From Bacteroidales bacterium (GTDB taxonomy: Bacteria > Bacteroidota > Bacteroidia > Bacteroidales > F082): a DNA stretch of 64,000 nt. The translations under genes and the position numbers were made by a program. This document shows positions 1-8,381 of the stretch, one piece after another. The stretch lies in NCBI GenBank assembly GCA_017553625.1, contig JAFZKP010000017.1:62001-126000 (forward strand), read 5' to 3'. How positions within the stretch are numbered: position 1 is the first letter of the stretch; each line of letters begins with the position of its first letter. The notes under the pieces were generated by a model that did not search any database, was not told the DNA's origin, and was given only the letters and a program-made list of their open reading frames with translations.

Positions 1-4
1 TCTG

Positions 5-12
5 CAAAAATA
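5..12 (-). promoter_or_regulatory. Leftward -7 box
   Basis: TATTTTTG followed by CA on the minus strand matches the Bacteroidota TAnnTTTG box. It would drive a gene lying to the left of the window, which cannot be seen. Confidence 0.4.
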
Positions 13-28
13 TAGCTATAATAAAAAG

Positions 29-68
29 GTGTCAAGAAAACACATGAGAATTTTCTTGATTTTGACAC
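29..68 (-). terminator. Terminator of the GT39 operon
   Basis: An inverted repeat (AAGAAAA with TTTTCTT, plus GTGTC with GACAC) lies about 60 nt beyond the stop of the GT39 gene. On the minus strand it is followed by CCTTTTTATT, as expected of an intrinsic terminator. Confidence 0.55.
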
Positions 69-127
69 TTTTTAACACAAATTTCAGGATTCTGAAATAA
101 ATGTTAAGAAATTTTAAGATAATGTCG

Positions 128-1678
128 CTATTTCAGCCCTTTGCACATGTAAACAAAGACATATTTTGCCGGTTTTCCGCAGCGTTCAACAGTTATTGTG
201 TCGCAAGGAACGACCTCGTCGAAGAGATGTTCGAGATATTTTTCGGGAGCATAATAATCAGAGCTCTCATTTAAAAACCAGTAATCCGAGCCTTTTTTGA
301 GTCCTCCCCTATATTCGTTTATCCACGTATACTTATGGATTTTATCAGTGCCACGCAATCCGTACATGTTGATTCCCAACGGATTAGCAACATAATAATC
401 GAAATTCGCCATCGGGAACCACTGCAATCCGACCATTCCGTCGCTTTCCTTCATCACGCCTTCGTCAATCTTTTTCTGACGGATTTCCTGAAAATCGTCT
501 TTGATGGAACGCCAACCGTAGATTGTAGTTGTGAAATCGCCTTCGCCATAATAACGTGTAGAATTTGCACGTTCACCAAAACGAAGCGGCACGACACCTG
601 TTTTTATCTCCAGAACCCCGAAAATCAAGACCAAAATGAGCAAAGATAACGTTGCGATTATCGGCTTAGGAAGTTTAATTATTTCATCTGCAACTGATTG
701 TTTATCAGCAAGATATGATGCCGGAAACAACAGAAGCAACGAGAACGCTGGTGCCGACCAATGAGGCAGAATCGGACGCGTCAGAGAGAAGAACCAAAAC
801 ACTGCGATGAACGGCAACGCGAAACAAAGCAGAACACGTCCGCTCGTTTTGCCAATATACTTCTTCCTTTTGAAAAATACCACTAACGCAATGATTATCA
901 ACACATAATTGACAGGATTATTATATCCAAGCTCGCCAAAAATCTCAGCGATGAAGTCAAGAGGCTGCAATTTTCCGAAAAGGCTCACCCTGTCGCCATG
1001 GAATGTAAAACTGATGAAATCGTTCTGAATATTCCAAATCAAGACTGGAAGCATACAGACGGCAGAAATCAAAGCTGAAAGATACAAGTATTTGTTTTTC
1101 AATTGTTTGCGGTCAAAAAGCAGCACATACAAACCGACACCCGACCAGATGAAAACGGCAGAATATTTTGACAGAAGTGCCAAACCTGCGAAGAGACCTG
1201 CAAGCACATAATGCTTAGCAGATTCCTCGGCTTCGCCTTGGAATGACAAGAGAAAACAATAAATTGAAAGCAATGTGAACATCATCAGCGGCGTGTCCGG
1301 CATGATGAAAATGCCAGTAATTATGAAGCAATACAGCGATGCGGTGTAAAGCAACGCGGCGTAAAAGCCTGTCAGTTTGTTTTTCACCAAACAGCCGATC
1401 CTATATATAATATAGGTGTCGATTGTCATAAACACTACTGACGACAATCGCAGAGCAAACTCGCTGTCAAACAACAGGTTAAGACTAAAAAGCTGCATCA
1501 TCCAGCCAACCATGTTGGGATGGTCAAACTGGCTCCAGTCGGGATACATCGCGAAGGTCCAATAATACACCTCATCATTGCCGAACTCGATGAAAGCGGC
1601 AAGGAATCCTCGCACTAAAGCACTGATTATCAACAGCCAGACAATGTATTTTTCTATTTTATTTTCCTGAATCCTCAT
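128..1678 (-). CDS. GT39-like membrane glycosyltransferase
   Basis: An integral-membrane glycosyltransferase of the GT39/PMT (ArnT-like) group, 516 aa. The first transmembrane helix is followed by FGNDEVYYW (residues 32-40). Its Asp-Glu pair is the acidic motif that in this superfamily sits in the first periplasmic loop and contacts the lipid-phosphate sugar donor. About ten further hydrophobic segments follow to residue 360, then a soluble C-terminal domain of about 150 aa. The family moves a sugar from a polyprenyl-phosphate carrier to protein, lipid A or glycan; the acceptor cannot be told from sequence. It is the last gene of a three-gene minus operon and overlaps the upstream PHP-like gene by 20 nt, suggesting translational coupling. 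A polyprenyl-phosphomannose-synthase-like gene at 40098-40835 could supply the donor, which is inference only. Confidence 0.85.
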   Translation of the reverse strand: MRIQENKIEKYIVWLLIISALVRGFLAAFIEFGNDEVYYWTFAMYPDWSQFDHPNMVGWMMQLFSLNLLFDSEFALRLSSVVFMTIDTYIIYRIGCLVKNKLTGFYAALLYTASLYCFIITGIFIMPDTPLMMFTLLSIYCFLLSFQGEAEESAKHYVLAGLFAGLALLSKYSAVFIWSGVGLYVLLFDRKQLKNKYLYLSALISAVCMLPVLIWNIQNDFISFTFHGDRVSLFGKLQPLDFIAEIFGELGYNNPVNYVLIIIALVVFFKRKKYIGKTSGRVLLCFALPFIAVFWFFSLTRPILPHWSAPAFSLLLLFPASYLADKQSVADEIIKLPKPIIATLSLLILVLIFGVLEIKTGVVPLRFGERANSTRYYGEGDFTTTIYGWRSIKDDFQEIRQKKIDEGVMKESDGMVGLQWFPMANFDYYVANPLGINMYGLRGTDKIHKYTWINEYRGGLKKGSDYWFLNESSDYYAPEKYLEHLFDEVVPCDTITVERCGKPAKYVFVYMCKGLK

Positions 1679-2672
1679 TTTTTCTTGTAATAAACATTCT
1701 TACCAAAAACACAGCAACAATGATATAAACCGCCCACATCAGATAGGTGCGGCCTTTCATCACGGAAGCCTTGTTCAAATCAAAGAAATATTGATACTGA
1801 TGACGCACTATCGGATTTAGATACAATGTGTTACCATCATTAAACTCCACCTCAACCCTGATATATGTATCTTCTTTTTGAATCGGGTAAAACCCTTTCG
1901 TTACATTTTTCGCCACACTCTTGACCTCAGCATTCTGCCCTATGAAACGCATCTCCTTTGCCCCTTCAGAAACAGTCACAAAAAGATTCTCATTTTTAAC
2001 TGTAACATCAACAAGCTGAGGCACTTGCGCCAAATTTCCATTATAGGATACAGCGTAAGAATTACCAGTTTCCAGCGATTTTAAAATCGATTCCGCATCA
2101 TTTTCACCGATACAAGCGGTAGTAAAATTCTCACCTGTCGCGATGATATTCACACGATGCCCGTTTGAAAGTGCTATATCCCAGTAAAACAACGAGTTAT
2201 CGTTTGGAGAAAGTGCCTCCATCACACGATAATGATCAAGACGCGTCATCTGACCTTGATTGAATCCCTTTGAAGGATGCGCCAGAGCCAAAAGACGGCA
2301 TTTTTTATTCAGTTTGTCGATGTTAAACTGTTTATAATGAATGCTTTGGAAAAAAGGATAGTCAATCAGACTCTTTTCCTTATATCCCAGACATAGATAA
2401 CGCGTGCCAGTCAGCGCATATCCAAATTCATAAACATCAATACCTTGATTTTCAATTGATTCCGAACGAAAATCAACATAATTGATGCGGTTAATCTCAG
2501 AATACGGATTATAGATAAAATCACCTTTGAAAGGCTCTATATCCGAAAAAGTGTAAGACGGCACCGCAAGATATAACACTAAGAAAAACAACAAGATAGC
2601 CCCGATTATCGTCGTCAAGGCAAGATAAAACTTGTTGTTTTTTATTCTATTCCAAAACTTTTTCTCAGACAT
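1659..2672 (-). CDS. Membrane-anchored degenerate PHP-like protein
   Basis: 337 aa with a transmembrane helix at about 15-37 and another at about 307-326, so the middle domain probably lies outside the cytoplasm. The central part resembles the second half of PHP-type phosphoesterases. It has an AHP motif (131-133), an invariant Glu in MEAL (151-154), WDIALSNG (164-171) and an ending AESILKSLETGNSYA like PHP proteins. The metal-binding residues are mostly absent. No N-terminal HxH is present, and the usual DDxH-like segment after the strand reads ATGENF. A non-catalytic or altered-activity relative is therefore likely. It lies 6 nt after the methyltransferase gene and overlaps the GT39 gene, so all three probably serve one envelope-glycan job. 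The PHP assignment is by pattern only. Confidence 0.5.
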   Translation of the reverse strand: MSEKKFWNRIKNNKFYLALTTIIGAILLFFLVLYLAVPSYTFSDIEPFKGDFIYNPYSEINRINYVDFRSESIENQGIDVYEFGYALTGTRYLCLGYKEKSLIDYPFFQSIHYKQFNIDKLNKKCRLLALAHPSKGFNQGQMTRLDHYRVMEALSPNDNSLFYWDIALSNGHRVNIIATGENFTTACIGENDAESILKSLETGNSYAVSYNGNLAQVPQLVDVTVKNENLFVTVSEGAKEMRFIGQNAEVKSVAKNVTKGFYPIQKEDTYIRVEVEFNDGNTLYLNPIVRHQYQYFFDLNKASVMKGRTYLMWAVYIIVAVFLVRMFITRKNEDSGK

Positions 2673-2678
2673 AAGAAA

Positions 2679-3578
2679 TCATGCTTGTTTAATAAGACGT
2701 TTGATTTTCATTCGCAAATCCCAAGGCAACCCCTGAATCACAAACTGGATAAAATTATATTTCCAATATAATAAACTCATTCTCAATCGCTTAGCAAAAG
2801 AAAAACTTGAAAATGACTGCTGCAGCAACGCTTCTGCAAGCACTCTTTTGTCATTTTTGTCGCCGAGCAAATCATACGGAACATCAGATTTCTTTGTAAT
2901 TATCGCAATCACATGCCCGGATTCCGCCGTTGCTGTCTCAACTTCAGCAAAAACATGCAGAAGCTCAGCAATATCATAACGTTCCGACTTGTTCCAAATT
3001 GTCAGTTTTTCATTTTCAGCGCAAATATTAAACTGATGGAAGCCCTTGTAATGTTCCATCTCGGCCTCATTCGGATGGTGATTCAGGTAAAGTTTACCAC
3101 CAACTCTCAGAGTATCAACAGCTTCGTAGATGCCTTTCAATGGATTCGACGAATGGTCGAGCGCATTTTGAATAATCACCAAATCGACATTATGGTCGGG
3201 ATAAAACGCCGAAAGATACTCCATCATTCCGAAATCAATTTCCGGCAGATTCTTCTTGTATTTTTTCAGAATTTTATTGAAAAACGGGGCAAGCGGGTCG
3301 ACATAATGTATATCAAGCGGAGTTTTTTCACCACCTTTATTAATATAATTGCCAGTGGCATAACTCATTCCCGCGCCCACATCAAGAACCAACGGATTCT
3401 CTTGATTTTCAAGAAATTGCGATGCATTAAAACACTCCAATTCAATAAAATTCCCGTAATGCGACCATTTCATCAGGCCGTCAAACGGGCGTTTCCAACG
3501 ATAAACATTGTTCCAAAATGCAATCTCGTAAGGAATCCCCTCAATCCATTTTTGAATATTTGAACTGTCTTTCGTCAT
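2679..3578 (-). CDS. SAM-dependent class I methyltransferase
   Basis: 299 aa. The SAM-binding motif I is visible as LVLDVGAGMSYATG (about residues 64-77), with the acidic end of strand 2 in IHYVDP. Motif IV is DLVIIQNALDHSSNP, followed by GGKLYLNHHPNEAE, which is typical of Methyltransf_11-type enzymes with a catalytic-site His-rich loop. The C-terminal 70 residues are basic and hydrophobic, consistent with membrane association. The substrate is unknown. The position at the head of an operon with a membrane glycosyltransferase suggests a cell-surface glycan or lipid. The start is an ATG 16 nt after a clear -7 box on the minus strand. Confidence 0.8.
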   Translation of the reverse strand: MTKDSSNIQKWIEGIPYEIAFWNNVYRWKRPFDGLMKWSHYGNFIELECFNASQFLENQENPLVLDVGAGMSYATGNYINKGGEKTPLDIHYVDPLAPFFNKILKKYKKNLPEIDFGMMEYLSAFYPDHNVDLVIIQNALDHSSNPLKGIYEAVDTLRVGGKLYLNHHPNEAEMEHYKGFHQFNICAENEKLTIWNKSERYDIAELLHVFAEVETATAESGHVIAIITKKSDVPYDLLGDKNDKRVLAEALLQQSFSSFSFAKRLRMSLLYWKYNFIQFVIQGLPWDLRMKIKRLIKQA

Positions 3579-3594
3579 CTTTAAAATAGTTTTG

Positions 3595-3602
3595 CAAAGT
3601 TA
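3595..3602 (-). promoter_or_regulatory. -7 box of the envelope operon
   Basis: TAACTTTG followed by CA on the minus strand, 16 nt before the methyltransferase ATG. It is divergent from the sufB promoter in the same 143-nt gap. Confidence 0.65.
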
Positions 3603-3684
3603 ATTTTTTTTGAGATGTAATTGAAAAATATTCGTAAAATCCCAAAGATTTTTAACATATTATCTCCACTTCGATAAAATTTTG

Positions 3685-3692
3685 TATTTTTG
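3685..3692 (+). promoter_or_regulatory. -7 box of sufB
   Basis: TATTTTTG followed by CA, 29 nt before the sufB start. It probably drives sufBCD. Confidence 0.65.
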
Positions 3693-3721
3693 CAAATTAA
3701 TATTTTTGAAAAAGTTTTGTT

Positions 3722-5170
3722 ATGGAGTCAAATCCAAAGGAAAATATAATTGAAGAAGTAACGAACAAGGACTACGAGTTCGGTTTTGTGACCGACATCG
3801 AGACCGATTTGATACCGAAGGGGCTGAGCGAGGACATTATCCGCCTGATTTCGAGGAAGAAAGAGGAGCCGGAATGGCTGTTGGAGTTCCGTTTGAAAGC
3901 ATATCGTCACTGGCTCACTCTGAAGATGCCTACTTGGGCACACCTCACCATTCCACCAATTGATTATCAAGACATTATATATTACGCTGCGCCAAAACAG
4001 CGCAAGGCGAAAAGTTTGGATGAGGTCGATCCTGAGCTTCTTGCAACTTTCGACAAGCTTGGAATCTCGCTCGACGAGCAGAAAAAACTCTCGGGAGTGG
4101 CTGTCGACGCTGTCATGGACTCGACTTCGGTGAAGACCACGTTCCAAGAAACACTTTCTAAGCACGGCATCATCTTCATGTCGTTCAGCGAGGCGGTGAA
4201 ACAGCATCCTGACTTGGTGAAAAAATATCTCGGAAAGGTAGTGCCTTACACCGACAACTTTTTTGCGGCTTTGAACTCGGCAGTCTTCAGCGACGGCTCG
4301 TTCTGCTACGTGCCTAAAGGCGTGCGCTGCCCAATAGAATTGTCAACTTATTTCCGTATAAATGCTGCAAATACTGGACAATTTGAAAGAACTTTAATTG
4401 TTGCGGACGAAGGCGCTTATGTAAGCTACATGGAAGGCTGCACCGCTCCACAACGCGATGAGAATCAATTGCATGCGGCTATTGTGGAAATCATTTCAGA
4501 GAAAGACGCCGAAGTAAAATATTCCACCGTTCAGAACTGGTATCCGGGCGATAAAGACGGCAAAGGAGGAATTTATAACTTCGTCACGAAACGAGGCATC
4601 TGCCGTGGTGACAACGCGAAAATCTCGTGGACGCAAGTCGAGACAGGCTCTGCAATCACTTGGAAATACCCTAGCTGTATCTTGAAAGGCGACAACACCG
4701 TGGCTGAATTCTATTCTGTGGCAGTTACAAACAACTACCAACAGGCGGATACGGGCACAAAGATGATTCACATCGGCAAAAACAGCCGCTCAACCATCAT
4801 CTCGAAAGGTATCTCGGCTGGTCACAGTCAGAACGGATACCGTGGCTTGGTGAAAGTGGTGCCGGAAGCTTCTAATTGCCGTAATTTCTCACAATGCGAC
4901 TCGTTGCTGTTGGGCGACCAATGCGGCGCTCACACCTGGCCTTACGTGGAATGCGGCAACGACAGCAGCATTCTCGAACACGAGGCGACGACATCGAAGA
5001 TTTCTGAAGACCAGCTGTTTTACTGCAACCAACGCGGCATCCCGACAGAAAAAGCTATAGGCTTGATTGTCAACGGATACGCAAAGGATGTGCTGAACAA
5101 GCTGCCGATGGAATTTGCTGTGGAAGCGCAGAAATTGCTGTCGATAACATTAGAAGGATCCGTAGGATAA
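3722..5170 (+). CDS. sufB: Fe-S cluster assembly scaffold SufB
   Basis: Scaffold subunit of the cytosolic SufBC2D complex, on which nascent iron-sulfur clusters are built. At 482 aa it has the normal family length. The conserved SufB sequence runs throughout, including the core [20 protein letters not shown] and EGCTAP. In the C-terminal half, [20 protein letters not shown] holds the Cys corresponding to the essential E. coli SufB Cys405, and EHEATTSKI is also present. It is the first gene of sufBCD, with its own promoter. The stop codon lies 7 nt before a palindromic repeat (5178-5199), leaving a 65-nt gap to sufC. Confidence 0.97.
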   Translation: MESNPKENIIEEVTNKDYEFGFVTDIETDLIPKGLSEDIIRLISRKKEEPEWLLEFRLKAYRHWLTLKMPTWAHLTIPPIDYQDIIYYAAPKQRKAKSLDEVDPELLATFDKLGISLDEQKKLSGVAVDAVMDSTSVKTTFQETLSKHGIIFMSFSEAVKQHPDLVKKYLGKVVPYTDNFFAALNSAVFSDGSFCYVPKGVRCPIELSTYFRINAANTGQFERTLIVADEGAYVSYMEGCTAPQRDENQLHAAIVEIISEKDAEVKYSTVQNWYPGDKDGKGGIYNFVTKRGICRGDNAKISWTQVETGSAITWKYPSCILKGDNTVAEFYSVAVTNNYQQADTGTKMIHIGKNSRSTIISKGISAGHSQNGYRGLVKVVPEASNCRNFSQCDSLLLGDQCGAHTWPYVECGNDSSILEHEATTSKISEDQLFYCNQRGIPTEKAIGLIVNGYAKDVLNKLPMEFAVEAQKLLSITLEGSVG

Positions 5171-5177
5171 CCCGCAG

Positions 5178-5199
5178 GGGACAAGGCATACCTTGTCCC
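5178..5199. repeat. Palindrome, AAGGCATxCCTT family, copy 1
   Basis: A 9-bp perfect stem (GGGACAAGG with CCTTGTCCC) with loop CATA, followed by linker AACAGGATG. The same core and linker recur at 10018-10085 and 61082-61151 with different outer stems. Confidence 0.8.
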
Positions 5200-5235
5200 A
5201 ACAGGATGAGATAAAAGAATAAAAAATTATATAAA

Positions 5236-5988
5236 ATGTTACTGAATATTAAGAATTTACATGTCTCAATCGGAGGCAAAGAAATATTAAAAGGCTTCAA
5301 CCTCGGAGTGAATGAGGGCGAGATTCACGCCATCATGGGACCTAACGGAACCGGCAAGAGCACATGGGCAGCCGCCGTTACAGGTCGCGAAGGCTACGAA
5401 ATCACTGAAGGCGAAATCTGGTACAAAGGTCAGAATATCGTCGGGATGCCGCCTGAGGAGCGCGCAAACCTCGGCATCTTTTTGAGTTTCCAGTATCCAG
5501 TGGAGATTCCAGGCGTCTCAATGCAGAACTTCATGCGCACAGCTGTCAACGCGAAACGTGAATATCAAGGACTTCCGCCGATGTCGATGATTGAATTCAC
5601 CAAGATGATGAAGCAGAAACAGGCGATGGTGGAAATCACTGAGAAGTTGCAGAACCGCTACGTCAACGTGGGCTTTTCAGGTGGCGAGAAGAAGAAAAAC
5701 GAGATTTTCCAGATGGCAATGCTCGAACCCGACCTCTCCATCCTCGATGAGACCGACTCAGGCTTGGACATTGACGCCTTAAGAATTGTGGCAAACGGTG
5801 TGAACCAGCTTCACAACGAGCACAACGCCTTTGTGGTAATCACTCACTATCAGCGACTTCTTGATTATATCGTGCCGGATTTCGTGCACGTGATGTACGA
5901 CGGCCGCATCGTGAAGTCGGGCGACAAGAAACTCGCACTCGAACTCGAAGAGAAAGGTTACGAATGGGTTAAGGAACTGAATCTGTAA
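5236..5988 (+). CDS. sufC: SUF system ATPase SufC
   Basis: ABC-type ATPase of the SufBC2D scaffold; ATP binding and hydrolysis reshape SufB-SufD so a cluster can form. 250 aa, normal length. Walker A is GPNGTGKST (about 35-43) and the ABC signature is the SufC-type FSGGEKKKNE. Walker B is LSILDETDSGLDIDAL, with the SufC-specific TDSGLD in place of the usual EPxxGLD. The switch His is in VITHYQRLL. It starts 65 nt after sufB, across a palindrome, and is followed by sufD after 4 nt. Confidence 0.97.
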   Translation: MLLNIKNLHVSIGGKEILKGFNLGVNEGEIHAIMGPNGTGKSTWAAAVTGREGYEITEGEIWYKGQNIVGMPPEERANLGIFLSFQYPVEIPGVSMQNFMRTAVNAKREYQGLPPMSMIEFTKMMKQKQAMVEITEKLQNRYVNVGFSGGEKKKNEIFQMAMLEPDLSILDETDSGLDIDALRIVANGVNQLHNEHNAFVVITHYQRLLDYIVPDFVHVMYDGRIVKSGDKKLALELEEKGYEWVKELNL

Positions 5989-5992
5989 AATC

Positions 5993-6826
5993 ATGGCTTA
6001 TCTCGAAAACAACATAACGGTCGGTAAGAATCAGAGTCGGAAACTTGTGCTTTTGGACGACAGCAGTCACCTGCAGTCGAACGAGGAGCAGTGCGACATC
6101 GTGATGGAGGAAAACTCCACGCTTGAATTGTACAGGATCCAGAACCTCAACGACGATTCCCATCTGACCACGCACATCAACATCAAGCAGGCAGCCAACA
6201 GCAGCGTGCACTTCGTGATTGTGACATTCAACACCGGTTGGGTACAAAACAACATCAACGTCGACTTGAATGGCGAGGGCGCAGATTTACAGATTTACGG
6301 TCTGTACATCCTCGACAAGAAACAACACGTCGAAAACCTCATGAAAATCAACCACAACGTGCCAAACTGCAGTAGCAACGAGAAGTTCAAGGGCATCTTG
6401 GATGACGAGGCTTCGGCGGTGTTCAACGGTCACGTGATGGTGGCTCCACACGCACAGAAAACCAACGCATATCAGAACAACAGCAACATAATTCTCACCG
6501 ACAAGGCGAAGATCAACACCATGCCTTTCCTTGAGATTTATGCCGACGACGTGAAATGTTCGCATGGCACATCAACCGGACAGCTCGACCAGGATGCGAT
6601 GTTCTACATGCGCCAGCGCGGCATCAAGAAAGCTGATGCGAGAATGCTTCTGATGTACGCTTTCGCAGCGGAAATCAGCAATCACATCAAGATTGAGAGC
6701 GTCCACGACAGCATAGACGACATGATAAAACGCCGTTTGAAAGGCGAGCTCTCGAGTTGCGACACCTGCATTTTCCAGTGCAGCAACAAAGAGAAAGTTT
6801 TTAAGATTGATATGAGTAAGATATAA
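5993..6826 (+). CDS. sufD: Short SufD-like Fe-S assembly protein
   Basis: SufD partners SufB and SufC in the scaffold complex and is linked to iron entry. The C-terminal part is typical: EIYADDVKCSHGTSTGQ contains the His corresponding to the functional SufD His360 of E. coli, followed by QDAMFYMRQRGI and an Ala-rich helix. The protein is only 277 aa, against about 420-450 aa for classical SufD. The N-terminal helical domain is missing and the sequence begins straight in the beta-helix. No upstream remnant can exist because sufC ends 4 nt before the ATG, so the short form seems genuine. Expression is coupled to sufC. Confidence 0.9.
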   Translation: MAYLENNITVGKNQSRKLVLLDDSSHLQSNEEQCDIVMEENSTLELYRIQNLNDDSHLTTHINIKQAANSSVHFVIVTFNTGWVQNNINVDLNGEGADLQIYGLYILDKKQHVENLMKINHNVPNCSSNEKFKGILDDEASAVFNGHVMVAPHAQKTNAYQNNSNIILTDKAKINTMPFLEIYADDVKCSHGTSTGQLDQDAMFYMRQRGIKKADARMLLMYAFAAEISNHIKIESVHDSIDDMIKRRLKGELSSCDTCIFQCSNKEKVFKIDMSKI

Positions 6827-6830
6827 TTAT

Positions 6831-6838
6831 TATCTTTG
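6831..6838 (+). promoter_or_regulatory. -7 box upstream of the structured RNA
   Basis: TATCTTTG followed by CA begins 5 nt after the sufD stop codon. Transcription from here would start near 6845 and run through the structured region at 6911-7069. Confidence 0.65.
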
Positions 6839-6844
6839 CAAAAA

Positions 6845-7069
6845 ATTAAACACAAATCATTGATTGACAAATAGAAAAAGTAATAAATAACTAAATAACA
6901 GAGCTGAGCTCTTATTCTCTACCCTTCAAAATCTGGAAAATTTTAAGCAGGAGAATAAGTTTGAATTTCGTTCACGTCAATTAGGCGTGAATTGTGTAAA
7001 CTTATTAATGCTAATGGTTATTCCAGAGCCTGAAGGGTGTAATAAGCAAAGCAATTCAACGCCTTTTTT
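6845..7069 (+). ncRNA. Candidate structured RNA (6S-like or leader)
   Basis: Between sufD and the HTH gene the sequence folds into one long interrupted hairpin. The closing stem is 6911-6916 with 7041-7046, 6921-6928 with 7031-7038, and 6932-6938 with 7021-7027. A wide central bubble follows (6939-6953 and 7007-7020). The upper stem is 6954-6962 with 6998-7006 (9 perfect pairs), and the tip is 6971-6976 with 6986-6991. This layout is that of 6S RNA. Alternatively it is an attenuator. GGCGTGAATT at 6984-6993 can pair with 7053-7063, directly before TTTTTT (7064-7069), forming a terminator that excludes the tip stem. CTTATTCTC (6911-6919) can also pair with GAGAATAAG (6951-6959). The RNA ends exactly at the HTH start codon. 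The pairing is seen; the function is inferred. Confidence 0.55.
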
Positions 7070-7306
7070 ATGAATGATGAAATACACATAGGGAAGCTGA
7101 TACAACGAAAACTGAAAGAGCAGGAACGCAGCGGAGCATGGCTTGCAAGAAAACTATTCACCGACCCTTCAAATGTGTCAAAGATAATACGCAAGCAGCA
7201 CATTGACACAGAGTTACTGATGCGAATCTCTTTGATTCTCAATTTCGATTTCTTCAATTATTTATCAGAATCATACCAGACAAACCGACAAAACATGGCG
7301 GATTAG
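7070..7306 (+). CDS. Small XRE-like helix-turn-helix protein
   Basis: 78 aa. Residues about 22-50 read as a helix-turn-helix of the Cro/C1 type (AWLARKLFTDPSNVSKIIR), followed by LLMRISLILNFDFF, which fits the fourth helix. It is probably a DNA-binding regulator and is too short for an effector domain. The ATG follows immediately after a T-run that could end the upstream structured RNA, so its expression may depend on read-through. Targets are unknown. It sits inside the suf region, but nothing shows it regulates suf. Confidence 0.7.
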   Translation: MNDEIHIGKLIQRKLKEQERSGAWLARKLFTDPSNVSKIIRKQHIDTELLMRISLILNFDFFNYLSESYQTNRQNMAD

Positions 7307-7386
7307 TCATTGTTTTAATGAATTTACAGACCTGTTTCATTGACTTATCGTCACGGCGTTTATAATTGATTTACAACACTTTTCCA

Positions 7387-7394
7387 TAAATTTG
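7387..7394 (+). promoter_or_regulatory. -7 box of the barrel gene
   Basis: TAAATTTG with an ATTG -33 element 18 nt upstream (7365-7368), 55 nt before the outer-membrane protein start. Confidence 0.6.
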
Positions 7395-7449
7395 CGATGT
7401 ATTATTAACAAATGTCCAAAAAAGGATTGGACTTTAAAATTAATGTAAT

Positions 7450-8250
7450 ATGAACAAAAAAATTTTACTTATTGCAGTTATGATGCTCACAAGCATCGGT
7501 GCATTTGCACAGACACAATTCTCAATCTATGCTGGTGGCGCATTCCCAATGGGAAAATTCAAAGAAGGAGAATTGAAAAACAAGATGCCAAACAAATGGG
7601 TTCTTATGGATGAAAAAGGAACGAATGGATTCGCGGGAATCGGCTTCAATGTTGGTATGGATCTTATGTTCCCAATTGCTTCAGTGGACGGACTTGGAAT
7701 TATTGTCGGTGCCGACTTTTTCTATAACGGATACAATTCAGAATTAAAAGACTGGTTCAATGATTTAAGCGACAATGACGATGATGATGACGACAAAGAT
7801 GGTTCTGAAATAACAGTATCTCACAAACCAAGATTCATGAATATACCTTTAATGGTCGGGGCAAGATACAACTATGAAATCAACGATGGTTTCGGTATCT
7901 TCGCAGAAGCCGGAGTTGGTGCAAACCTCAGAATGATATCATCGTTCAAGGTGGATTATTCATATTCGGATCCATGGTATGGATATGAAGAGAGTATGAG
8001 CATAGAATATACATATAATAAGTCTGTTACTTTTTCTTTTAAACTTGGTGCTGGTGTAATGTTTGCAGAGCATTTTAGTGTTGGTTTGGATTACTATGCT
8101 TTAGGAAGTGCCAAAGTCACAGGAAAAATTAAATCATCATCAGATTCTGACGATGACGACTATTACAAAGGAGATGATTCTGGAAAATTTAAAGGTAAGA
8201 ATGCCTTCAGTTGCTCGGAATTGGTTTTAAGAATCGGATACCACTTTTAA
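7450..8250 (+). CDS. Outer-membrane beta-barrel protein with Asp-rich loops
   Basis: 266 aa with a Sec signal peptide (MKKKI-type start, hydrophobic core, cleavage after GAFA|QT). The rest shows the alternating pattern of a small porin-like barrel ending in VLRIGYHF, a C-terminal aromatic signal for the BAM machinery. Two loops are unusually acidic, with runs of Asp near residues 113-121 and 236-245, so they may bind cations. A truncated paralogue with the same C-terminal layout (ALGSAK, then a loop, then RVGYHF) lies at 63717-64000. It has its own promoter and terminator, so it is a separate unit inserted between the two suf operons. Function is unknown. Confidence 0.8.
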   Translation: MNKKILLIAVMMLTSIGAFAQTQFSIYAGGAFPMGKFKEGELKNKMPNKWVLMDEKGTNGFAGIGFNVGMDLMFPIASVDGLGIIVGADFFYNGYNSELKDWFNDLSDNDDDDDDKDGSEITVSHKPRFMNIPLMVGARYNYEINDGFGIFAEAGVGANLRMISSFKVDYSYSDPWYGYEESMSIEYTYNKSVTFSFKLGAGVMFAEHFSVGLDYYALGSAKVTGKIKSSSDSDDDDYYKGDDSGKFKGKNAFSCSELVLRIGYHF

Positions 8251-8286
8251 TTAGAACATTTTTTTAATAATTTTAATTTTCGTTCT

Positions 8287-8320
8287 CCCCAGCGGCTTCC
8301 GCCACTGGGGTACTTTTTTT
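8287..8320 (+). terminator. Terminator after the barrel gene
   Basis: The stem CCCCAG with CTGGGG, extended by GGC with GCC across one mismatch, is followed by TACTTTTTTT. It insulates the barrel gene from sufS. Confidence 0.85.
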
Positions 8321-8353
8321 AAAATTATTTTAAACAATCAAAATAAAAATACT

Positions 8354-8361
8354 TATTTTTG
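8354..8361 (+). promoter_or_regulatory. -7 box of sufSE
   Basis: TATTTTTG followed by CA, 20 nt before the sufS start. Confidence 0.65.
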
Positions 8362-8381
8362 CAAGCTAAAATATACGAATT

